A DNA stretch of 59,098 nucleotides, taken from NCBI RefSeq assembly GCF_022538115.1, contig NZ_JAKZAL010000026.1:1-59098 (forward strand). The letters are read 5' to 3'. The notes under the pieces are model-generated. The model worked only from the letters and a program-made list of their open reading frames with translations. It was not told the DNA's origin and did not search any database. Shown in pieces: positions 51,028 to 59,098 of the stretch; the stretch's first letter is position 1; each line of letters begins with the position of its first letter. Source of the stretch: Cognataquiflexum rubidum. GTDB taxonomy: Bacteria; Bacteroidota; Bacteroidia; Cytophagales; Cyclobacteriaceae. Made by a program: the position numbers and the translations under genes.

Positions 51028-52605
51028 ATGAAAAAAATCTACCCTACACTTTTCTTGCTAGGCGTTTTAATCTTATTTGGATTGTATTTGTATTGGTTTA
51101 CCGAAGCTGAGGTTTTTTGGTATGGTTATGCATCCATGATGATTTTTTATGCTTTGATTTTCTACTACGGCACCATTGTCGCCCAAAAAAAGGAATCAAA
51201 AGCCGATATGATGTTGGCGGGGCGAGGTTTGCCACTGGGGATTGCAATTTTTACAATGAGTGCCACCTGGGTTGGGGGTGGCTACATCAATGGCTCAGCG
51301 GAATACGCCTACGGAGACGGCTTGGTATGGGTGCAGGCACCTTGGGGATATGCTTTGAGTTTGATGTTGGGAGGGTTGATTTTTGCGCGGAAAATGCGAC
51401 GTCATCGTTTCAAAACCATGCTTGACCCATTGGCCCAGCGCTTCGGCAAACAAATGGGAGCTGTGCTTTTTTTGCCTGCCTTGGCCGGTGAAATATTTTG
51501 GACAGCAGCCATTTTGGTGGCACTCGGCACCACATTTTCTACCGTTTTAGGTATTGATACCCAAACCTCTATTATTATATCAGCAGTCGTTACCATTGCC
51601 TACACAGCTATTGGGGGACTTTTGGCGGTGGCTTTGACGGATATTATTCAAATGTCAATTTTATTGATTGGCTTGGCGATAGTTGTTCCCTTTGCACTTT
51701 CTGAGGTTGGGGGATGGGATGTGGCTTGGGCTAATTACAAAACCATGAAAGGTGGAGCAGCGACCTTCATCCCGAGTAAAGAAGTACTGGGGAGTTATTA
51801 TTGGTATTGGTGGGATTATGCCCTATTACTCATCTTTGGCGGAATTCCTTGGCAGGTTTATTTTCAACGGGTATTGGCATCCAAAGACGAACAAACAGCC
51901 GTTCGCCTGTCCATTTTGGCAGGTGTAGTCTGTCTGATAGCCGCAGTTCCGGCTGTGATGATCGGTATTATCGGAAGCAACGTAACCGATTGGATGGATT
52001 TTGGGGCAGCGGCCAATTTAGAAAACAATTCCATGATTTTGCCCTATGTCATTCGCTACCTTACACCTACTGTGGTGGCTACGATTGGGCTCGGAGCAAT
52101 TGCGGCTGCGGTCATGTCCTCGATTGATTCCTCCATTTTATCAGCATCTTCACTGGCAAGTTGGAACGTGTATCGGCCCTTGGTTAAACCCGATATTTCG
52201 ACTGAAAATCTAAATAAAGTCATCAAAACTTCGATTGGGATTATTGGCATAGCTGCTACTTTGGTTGCACTAAATGTGACAAGTGTTTATTCCCTTTGGG
52301 TACTGTGCAGCGATTTTGTGTATTGCCTGCTCTTTCCGCAGTTGGTGACTGCTCTATTTGACAAAAAAGCCAATAAAATCGGGTCAATGGCAGGTTTTGC
52401 GATTGGCGTGATTTTGAGATTTGGAGGGGGCGAGGCCTCACTGGGTTTGCCTATTTTAATTGACTATCCGATGATTGAGGATGGCGCGGTCTTGTTTCCG
52501 TTTCGTACATTGGCAATGGTCAGCAGTTTGTTAACCATAATCTTCGTGTCCAGGCTGACTCAAAAATGGGATACAGCCAAAATATTGGTGATAGGAGAAG
52601 ATTAG
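51028..52605 (+). CDS. Sodium:solute symporter, high-affinity choline transporter (SLC5A7)-like
   Basis: A 525-residue symporter with about 13 membrane segments. Long stretches recall animal choline transporter CHT1: ATWVGGGYINGSAEYAYGDG (about 84-103), QAPWGYALSLMLGGLIFARKMR, TMLDPLAQRFGKQMGAVLFLPALAGEIFWTAAI, FGGIPWQVYFQRVLASK (about 271-287), GLGAIAAAVMSSIDSSILSASSLASWNVY (about 352-380) and the GLPILIDYP-FPFRTLAM end. Choline is therefore the best substrate guess, and the divergent phosphatidylcholine synthase gives it a use. Sodium-driven uptake at the inner membrane is inferred from the family. Confidence 0.85.
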   Translation: MKKIYPTLFLLGVLILFGLYLYWFTEAEVFWYGYASMMIFYALIFYYGTIVAQKKESKADMMLAGRGLPLGIAIFTMSATWVGGGYINGSAEYAYGDGLVWVQAPWGYALSLMLGGLIFARKMRRHRFKTMLDPLAQRFGKQMGAVLFLPALAGEIFWTAAILVALGTTFSTVLGIDTQTSIIISAVVTIAYTAIGGLLAVALTDIIQMSILLIGLAIVVPFALSEVGGWDVAWANYKTMKGGAATFIPSKEVLGSYYWYWWDYALLLIFGGIPWQVYFQRVLASKDEQTAVRLSILAGVVCLIAAVPAVMIGIIGSNVTDWMDFGAAANLENNSMILPYVIRYLTPTVVATIGLGAIAAAVMSSIDSSILSASSLASWNVYRPLVKPDISTENLNKVIKTSIGIIGIAATLVALNVTSVYSLWVLCSDFVYCLLFPQLVTALFDKKANKIGSMAGFAIGVILRFGGGEASLGLPILIDYPMIEDGAVLFPFRTLAMVSSLLTIIFVSRLTQKWDTAKILVIGED

Positions 52606-52958
52606 GATTGGAAAAGGAAGGCAAACGAAATTAGAGGTATGGTCTTTTCTGTTCGCTGATGATTTTTGAACCCTGATTATCCATTTACATTGTTCAAGTA
52701 AATTTTCCATCCGATCCAAAGTCAAAAAAAGTGGTCTTTTTTAAGAATGACCCTGCTATTGGACAGTAATTATTCCAGTCCATTTTATCTCAGTGATAAA
52801 ATATTAACCGACAATCAGTCAAAACTCTTTCAAGCAACAAAACTTTTCCAATTAGAAGGAATTTTCAAAGAGACAAGGTTTGATTAAAAGGATTTCTATC
52901 TTGCTTATTCGAATCTTTTCTAAATAAGATAAGTTATATTTGCAAAAACCTAAAATTC
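52606..52958. other. Gap holding a 46-codon remnant related to the relA 3' end
   Basis: 353 bp. An ATG at 52747 opens a 46-codon frame ending [11 protein letters not shown] and stop at 52887; relA/spoT ends VEGILKVTRFD and stop. Over 33 bp (52855-52887 against 49701-49733) 29 bases agree. Upstream of that the similarity fades. It is best read as a decayed piece of relA, not a functional gene. TATATTTG at 52935-52942 is a likely -7 box for fur. Confidence 0.7.
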
Positions 52959-53426
52959 ATGGCCTTAAATCAGACCCTTTTCGAAGAGGTAAAGAAAATA
53001 TTTACAGCCTACCTGGAAAATAAAAAGCTTAGAAAGACACCCGAGCGTTATGCCATTTTGGAAGAAATCTACGGGCGTGGCGGACACTTCGATGTAGAAT
53101 CACTCTACATCAGCATGAAAAACAAAAACTACCGGGTAAGCCGAGCTACTGTGTACAATACCTTGGACTTATTGGAAGAATGCGATCTGGTGACCAAGCA
53201 TCAGTTTGGCAAAAATATCGCCCAATTCGAAAAATCCTATGGTTACAAGCAGCACGACCACTTGATCTGCATCGAATGCAACAAAGTGCTTGAGTTTTGC
53301 GATCCTAGGATACAAAACATCCAAAATACAGTCAGCGAGATTTTAAATTTCAAAGTCCTTCATCATTCTCTGATCCTGTACGGAACATGCTTAAAAGAAA
53401 ACTGCGAAAATAGAGCCATAATATGA
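52959..53426 (+). CDS. fur: Fur family metal-dependent repressor
   Basis: A 155-residue regulator. The winged helix (about 20-85) includes [30 protein letters not shown] and [19 protein letters not shown]. The C-terminal domain holds [15 protein letters not shown], with the usual metal-binding His and the C-x2-C pair (Cys-Ile-Glu-Cys); a second cysteine pair is seen in GTCLKENC. It could be Fur, Zur or PerR by sequence alone; Fur is the default. Its stop overlaps the next ATG by four bases (ATGA). Confidence 0.93.
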   Translation: MALNQTLFEEVKKIFTAYLENKKLRKTPERYAILEEIYGRGGHFDVESLYISMKNKNYRVSRATVYNTLDLLEECDLVTKHQFGKNIAQFEKSYGYKQHDHLICIECNKVLEFCDPRIQNIQNTVSEILNFKVLHHSLILYGTCLKENCENRAII

Positions 53427-53767
53427 AATTAAATTACAGGATTGAAAAAGAGGATAAAGCCCACTTTCTGTTTGTGACAGGTGATTTGATCGGAGACGAG
53501 GTCGGACCAAAACTGGTAGAAATGGTGTCCGATGCAGTGAATGACAAGATCAGGTTTTTTGTGGTGGACCTCTCTGAAGTGAGGTACATCAGTTCGAGTG
53601 GCATTGGGCTTTTGATCACCATGCTTACCAAAATGAGAAATTCAGGTGGGGAAGTCTACCTGACAGCGCCCTCAGAACATGTTCAAAAGCTGCTCATTAT
53701 CACCAAATTGAACAATATTTTCACCGTTTACCCCTCCATCTCCGAGGCAAAAAACGCTATTGCATAA
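53423..53767 (+). CDS. STAS domain protein (anti-sigma factor antagonist type)
   Basis: A 114-residue single STAS domain like SpoIIAA/RsbV. It has the phospho-acceptor region [20 protein letters not shown] (about 49-68), where the Ser of the SSSG stretch is the expected switch-kinase target. No partner kinase or sigma factor is nearby, so the circuit is unknown. It is translationally coupled to fur by a 4-bp overlap and followed by purA 112 bp on. Confidence 0.92.
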   Translation: MKLNYRIEKEDKAHFLFVTGDLIGDEVGPKLVEMVSDAVNDKIRFFVVDLSEVRYISSSGIGLLITMLTKMRNSGGEVYLTAPSEHVQKLLIITKLNNIFTVYPSISEAKNAIA

Positions 53768-53873
53768 TTGGCAACGTGGGGATATCTATATAAAATAAAG
53801 AGAGTTATTTGTTATTTTTTGTGGATATGACAAACTTCACGGCCGAATTGATTTTAAAATTTTATACACATAG

Positions 53874-55151
<1,278 letters not shown>

Positions 55152-55162
55152 TCTCCTAATTG

Positions 55163-55190
55163 AAGGCTTCCCCAAAGGAAGCCTTTTTAT
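55163..55190 (+). terminator. Terminator of purA
   Basis: AAGGCTTCC (55163-55171) and GGAAGCCTT (55177-55185), 9-bp stem, loop CCAAA, followed by TTTATTTTTT. Confidence 0.92.
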
Positions 55191-55253
55191 TTTTTAAGAG
55201 TTTCTGTACTTTACAGGTTCTTAAATGATTGTCAATTTAGATTTCTCAGGTAA

Positions 55254-57608
55254 TTGAAAAATCCTTTCCCATTAAAACCGCAAGCATTATTTTTTTTAGG
55301 TTTCCTATTGTGTGTGCTTTCGTTAGTTAATGAAAGCGTGGCGCAGGTTGGTTTCCCGTATTGTGAGCAATTTACAGACAATTCTACCCAATCTGCCACG
55401 GTTTTTGGAGGCAGCGCAAGAATCGTGGATGGTGCTCTCAGGCTTACAGATGCTATCAATGAGCAAAATGGGTATATCTATATCGACATCCCTTTCTCTT
55501 CAACCTATGGCATCAAAGCTGAATTTGAGTATTTCAGTTATGGAGGCAATGGCGCAGATGGTATAGTGGCATTTCTTTTTGATGCCGAAACGCCCATATT
55601 CAACACCGGTGGCTTTGGCGGATCTCTTGGTTATGCGCAGCGCGGTAACCAAGTTGGTTTATCAAGAGCATATCTGGGAATCGGATTTGATGAGTTTGGC
55701 AACTTTGGGACCACTCAAGAAGGAAAGAATGGTGGATTTGCGGGTATTGGAGAATCCTTGGTTCCCAATTCCATTGTCATCAGAGGTCCCGGAAACGGGC
55801 TTTCAGGTTATGGCTTCGTTGTAGGGAGAAAAACAATGTTGCCGGGAAATGATGGTCTCAGACCTTCTGACCAATTTCCCATAAGTTCAGGTGGACCAGG
55901 GACAAACAGGGTTACCGACCCAAACCTTCCAGGGTATCGAAAAGTATTTTTGGATTTGCAGCCGGATCCATTCGGGGACGGGTACTTTTTGACGGTGAAA
56001 ATGCTCGTTTCTACCGAGGCAAACAATCCGCGGATGGTCACCATTTTTGATAGACCGTACGACTTTCCTGCACCCCCAAATCTTAAAATAGGATTCACAG
56101 CTTCCACAGGGGGGCTAAACAATATTCACGAAATAAGGAATCTCATTGTAGAGGTTTCAAACGAGGATGGCTTAGCCAATCCCGAGGGAATCAATATTGA
56201 TGACAAAGCCTCCTGCGAAGGGCAAGAAAACACCTATGAAATAACTGCCGCCGAGGCTACCCTCCCAAATGAGAATTCAAGTATCAGGTGTTTGCAGTTT
56301 TATGGCTCCCTTGAGGACATTCAGGCCGAAGAGGGGGACATCTGTTCTCAGGCAAGGTGTAGACCGGAAAACCGGGTTTTGGTTTTGCCGCAGGGAACCT
56401 TCCGTGCTTCAGATACAGGAGGAGAATTTACTTTTTTCCCAAATACCGGATTCACAGACCAGACAGTTCAGGTGTATTATACCATCACGGATAATTATGG
56501 CAAAACATCCTCAGGGAATTATATCAAGCTTTTGATCAAAGAATCCCCCGAACCTGTCAGCGTTGTGGCTGAAGGGGTGGAGGAAAATACAAATGAAGTT
56601 AGGCTTTGTGCAGGGGCTCCGGTTATTTTAAAGGCTGTCGGAGAGGAAGTTTATGTTAGGTTCGAATGGTACAGGGATGATATTTTGATCCCCAACTCTG
56701 ACCTTCCCCAAATCTCCGCCATCCTTCCCGGCACCTATAAAGTTATCGCCTATAACTCTAAAAGTTGCCCCACGGAATCCGAGGGTTTTACCTTGATCAA
56801 TCCTGCCTTTCCGTCATTGGTGATTACCAATCCGGTCGTTGGATGCGATCCGGGCATGACCCTTGACATCCGGCAATTCATTTCAGGCCATGATGATTCG
56901 CTGTATGATTACCAATTGGAGACACCATCGGGAGAATTTTTGCTCAATGAGCAAATGGCCCAAATAGCCCTTTCGGGAGATTATTTGATAAGGGTAAAGC
57001 ACAAAGATTTGACTTGTTGGTCCGAACCCGCGCCTTTTGAGGTGATCATTGTGGAAGAGGTATTGAAGGCAAATTTTGACTTCGAAGTGGATGGCACAGG
57101 AGTGAAAGGGGATGAAGAGGGTGGGATCTTCCCGGATGATCCTATCAAATTTACAGACCTGTCGTCTGAAGAGGTGGTCAGTTGGTCATGGGACTTTGGT
57201 GATGGGAATAGTTCAGCAGAAGAGAATCCTATCCATGTCTATGGAGTTAAAGGGGTTTATCAGGTTGTTTTGACCATCACCGACAGCCTAGGTTGTGTTG
57301 CTGAGATTACAAAAGAGCTTTCTATCACCAAAAGTTTTAGGGTAATGTTCCCTACAGGATTTACCCCGACTTTGGCTGAAAATCGTTTTTTCAGGCCCAA
57401 AGTCAGAGGAATCGCGAAGATGGAAATCCTGGTTTTCAACCTTTGGGGCAATATGCTTTTTAGAACAGATGATTTGCAAACAGAAGGTTGGGATGGTAAA
57501 GTCAATGGGGAATTGATGCCCGGGGGCAATTATGTATACAGGGTCAAAATGGTTTCTATTGATGGAGAATCGGTTGAGCAAAGTGGTAGATTTTTATTGA
57601 TAAGGTAA
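55254..57608 (+). CDS. Large secreted protein: L-type lectin-like domain, PKD domain and gliding-type (CHU) C-terminal sorting domain
   Basis: A 784-residue exported protein. The start is TTG at 55254, directly after an in-frame stop, and no ATG precedes the signal peptide (about 8-30, ending ESVAQ). Residues about 33-300 look like a legume-lectin-type sugar-binding domain (NGADGIVAFLFDAE, GFGGSLGYAQ, GLSRAYLGIGFDEFGNF). A PKD domain at about 603-690 has SWSWDFGDGNSSAEENPIHVY. The C-terminal 90 residues (FNLWGNMLFRTDD, GWDGKVNGELMPGGNYVYRVKM, GRFLLIR) are the type-B T9SS sorting domain, although the usual FTPNGDGxND motif reads FTPTLAENRFF. Its stop overlaps the PorP start (TAATG). Confidence 0.85.
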   Translation: MKNPFPLKPQALFFLGFLLCVLSLVNESVAQVGFPYCEQFTDNSTQSATVFGGSARIVDGALRLTDAINEQNGYIYIDIPFSSTYGIKAEFEYFSYGGNGADGIVAFLFDAETPIFNTGGFGGSLGYAQRGNQVGLSRAYLGIGFDEFGNFGTTQEGKNGGFAGIGESLVPNSIVIRGPGNGLSGYGFVVGRKTMLPGNDGLRPSDQFPISSGGPGTNRVTDPNLPGYRKVFLDLQPDPFGDGYFLTVKMLVSTEANNPRMVTIFDRPYDFPAPPNLKIGFTASTGGLNNIHEIRNLIVEVSNEDGLANPEGINIDDKASCEGQENTYEITAAEATLPNENSSIRCLQFYGSLEDIQAEEGDICSQARCRPENRVLVLPQGTFRASDTGGEFTFFPNTGFTDQTVQVYYTITDNYGKTSSGNYIKLLIKESPEPVSVVAEGVEENTNEVRLCAGAPVILKAVGEEVYVRFEWYRDDILIPNSDLPQISAILPGTYKVIAYNSKSCPTESEGFTLINPAFPSLVITNPVVGCDPGMTLDIRQFISGHDDSLYDYQLETPSGEFLLNEQMAQIALSGDYLIRVKHKDLTCWSEPAPFEVIIVEEVLKANFDFEVDGTGVKGDEEGGIFPDDPIKFTDLSSEEVVSWSWDFGDGNSSAEENPIHVYGVKGVYQVVLTITDSLGCVAEITKELSITKSFRVMFPTGFTPTLAENRFFRPKVRGIAKMEILVFNLWGNMLFRTDDLQTEGWDGKVNGELMPGGNYVYRVKMVSIDGESVEQSGRFLLIR

Positions 57609-58627
57609 TGGGTAAATATATTGTCATCCTTTTCATGGCCTTGACTGTTGGATTTGCCCAAGCGCAGGATACTCAGTTTTCACAGTTTTATGCTGCTCCC
57701 TTATTTCTCAATCCTGCCTTTGCCGGAAGTTCCGAAATTACAAGGGTGGGATTCAATTTCAGAAATCAATGGCCGGCTTTGGACCAGTCTTTTGTAGCCT
57801 TTTCTGCTTACGCTGACCATTTTATTGAAAGCAAAAACAGTGGGATAGGGATTATTGTGAACGGCAGCAGAGAGAGCCTTGCCAATCTTCAGAACACAGA
57901 AGTTGGATTACTGTATTCCTACAGATTGAAGCTCGGGCAATCGAGTTTTTTGCACATGGGGATTCAGGGAAGTTATGCCTCCCGGTCGGCGAGTTTTGAT
58001 GAAGTAGTCTTAAGTACGCAATTAGACATCAGCAAAGGCGTCGTGTTGCCCGGTGCCGGAGGTGCAATTCCCGATGATAGACAAAGAAATTTTGCAGATT
58101 TGCACACAGGGCTTTTTTACTATAATGACAGGTTTTGGTTGGGTGTGTCGGGTCATCACCTTACCCAGCCAAATATTTCCTACTTGGATTTGGATAAAGA
58201 CATATTGCCGATCAGGTATTCTGCCCATGGTGGGGTCAAGTTTGATTTGGTGCCTGGTGCCATCAATGATTATTTCAACAATTCCCGGCAGGAGCGGACA
58301 TTATCCCTGGCTTTCAATTATAAGAGGCAAGGGCTTTATGACCAATTGGATTTTGGTATGGAGCTGTTTTTTGATCCCATCATATTAGGTGTTTGGTACA
58401 GGGGGTTCCCTACCAGAATTGGATTGCCAAACAATGAGGCCCTGATTGGTTTGATAGGTTTTTCTCTTCAAAGCGGGATTGATCTGGGTTACAGCTATGA
58501 TTTCACACTATCCCAATTGGGTTGGCGCAATTCGGGGGGAGCACATGAGGTTTCTTTACGCTATTCTTTTGTGAATCAGCTTTGGGATAAAAGCCAAAGA
58601 AAGAGGTTACCGACGTTCAAATATTAA
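57608..58627 (+). CDS. PorP/SprF family type IX secretion membrane protein
   Basis: A 339-residue outer-membrane beta-barrel protein. Signal peptide (1-19, ending AQAQ), then DTQFSQFYAAPLFLNPAFAGSSEITRVGFNFRNQWPALDQSFVAFSAYAD, the PorP/SprF signature. Later strands include GLLYSYRLKL, SFLHMGIQGSYASR, GVSGHHLTQPN and the end HEVSLRYSFVN. Such proteins pair with adjacent large proteins that carry a gliding-type C-terminal domain and tether or help export them; the upstream lectin/PKD protein is the evident partner. It is coupled to that gene by a one-base overlap. Confidence 0.94.
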   Translation: MGKYIVILFMALTVGFAQAQDTQFSQFYAAPLFLNPAFAGSSEITRVGFNFRNQWPALDQSFVAFSAYADHFIESKNSGIGIIVNGSRESLANLQNTEVGLLYSYRLKLGQSSFLHMGIQGSYASRSASFDEVVLSTQLDISKGVVLPGAGGAIPDDRQRNFADLHTGLFYYNDRFWLGVSGHHLTQPNISYLDLDKDILPIRYSAHGGVKFDLVPGAINDYFNNSRQERTLSLAFNYKRQGLYDQLDFGMELFFDPIILGVWYRGFPTRIGLPNNEALIGLIGFSLQSGIDLGYSYDFTLSQLGWRNSGGAHEVSLRYSFVNQLWDKSQRKRLPTFKY

Positions 58628-58838
58628 AAATGAATTACTGTCAGACATTTTTTCTCCCTGATTCTCAGTAGGGTCTGTACGATCCCATCTTTTTTTTCAT
58701 GATGACTTTTGTATTTGAAAAAAAGATTAGCACTTTTGCAATCCCAAACGCGGGCAGCCTGATTCAATTCAATCAAAAGCTTTCTGAAAGAACCCGCACC
58801 AATTCCCTCAGAAGATAAAAAATTTTATAAATCAGTTA

Positions 58839-58868
58839 TTGAAAGAATAAAATTTTGACTTATCTTTG
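58839..58868 (+). promoter_or_regulatory. rRNA operon promoter
   Basis: TTG (58839-58841), 19-nt spacer, TATCTTTG (58861-58868): an exact match to the phylum consensus, about 197 bp before the 16S gene. The 211 bp between the porP stop and this promoter hold nothing I can call; CTTTTGCAATCCC at about 58732-58744 may belong to a second, weaker promoter. Confidence 0.75.
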
Positions 58869-59036
58869 CATCCCGCAAGGTAGAAAATCAAAAACAACAT
58901 TGGATTACTTTAAGACAACGGTCTTACGATACTGCTGAAAGAGGCGGTAAAAGTTCATTGAAATACTGGAGAAACGACATTAAAAAGTCTGACGGTGTCA
59001 AAACCGGAGGACAAGATTGACAGGGCTAGGAAACGA

Positions 59037-59052
59037 GCCGCAGCGATGCGGC
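59037..59052 (+). other. GNRA-capped hairpin in the 16S rRNA leader
   Basis: GCCGCA (59037-59042) and TGCGGC (59047-59052) close a GCGA tetraloop, 12 bp before the 16S 5' end. It may be a processing or folding element of the precursor. Confidence 0.55.
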
Positions 59053-59064
59053 AAAAAAAACTAT

Positions 59065-59098
<34 letters not shown>

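Noticed and set aside
50757-51029. 90-codon minus-strand frame between pcs and the symporter
   Set aside because: It partly looks like protein but overlaps the symporter start, has no recognised family and would occupy the whole control region. Kept only as a remark.
52747-52887. A 46-codon small protein
   Set aside because: Its end is a diverged copy of the relA 3' end, so a remnant is the better explanation.

Overview
The window comes from a member of the Bacteroidota, most likely order Cytophagales, family Cyclobacteriaceae (Algoriphagus and relatives). Supporting signs are the SusC/SusD pair, PorP/SprF and gliding-type C-terminal domains, DUF4270 and DUF4286 proteins, the short glycogen-synthase-like gene beside panC, promoters of the TTG-N19..21-TAnnTTTG type, almost no Shine-Dalgarno sequences, and a carotenoid cluster with ispH embedded in it, as reported for Algoriphagus. 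Most genes are housekeeping or typical accessory genes. The last bases are the 5' end of a 16S rRNA gene.

Layout. 1-840: gene-free, full of hairpin-type repeats. 0.8-9.3 kb: glmS, DUF4270 lipoprotein, degenerate GT5, panC-panD-flippase, zinc metallopeptidase, acyl-CoA dehydrogenase. 9.4-12.8 kb: AraC regulator and TonB receptor. 12.9-19.7 kb: carotenoid locus in two minus-strand units, (ECF sigma)-crtI-crtB-ispH-crtW and cruF-crtZ-(MerR/B12 regulator). 19.8-27.4 kb: DUF4286, TspO, tag, Rieske protein, CsaA, RNA methyltransferase, mutS, PAS-LuxR regulator. 27.5-31.3 kb: broken tRNA-Gly, tRNA-Gly, tRNA-Leu, S24 regulator, ogt, two acetyltransferases, queE. 31.3-39.6 kb: PorE-like envelope protein and a SusC/SusD/lipoprotein operon. 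39.7-43.7 kb: PTPS, four-helix-bundle protein, lpxB, a 184-bp tandem repeat, a GxxExxY protein and a lipoprotein. 43.9-49.7 kb: clpX-clpP-tig, tRNA-Leu, relA/spoT. 49.8-52.6 kb: phosphatidylcholine synthase divergent from a choline-transporter-like symporter. 52.9-55.2 kb: fur, STAS protein, purA. 55.3-58.6 kb: lectin/PKD secreted protein and PorP. 58.8 kb to end: rRNA promoter, leader and start of 16S.

Three parts deserve attention. (1) The carotenoid locus carries a MerR regulator with the W-x9-EH and E-x-H signatures of adenosylcobalamin photoreceptors, plus an ECF sigma factor. The promoter of the sigma gene is overlaid by three exact copies of an 11-mer, which suggests a light- and B12-gated switch. 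(2) A choline importer and phosphatidylcholine synthase form a self-contained choline-to-PC module between relA and fur. The last 33 bp of relA recur in diverged form on its far side, as if the module were inserted or relA's end duplicated. (3) A four-helix-bundle (S23) gene and a GxxExxY gene flank lpxB beside long tandem inverted-repeat units of a type related to repeats at the left end of the window. They may be parts of an uncharacterised mobile or selfish element.
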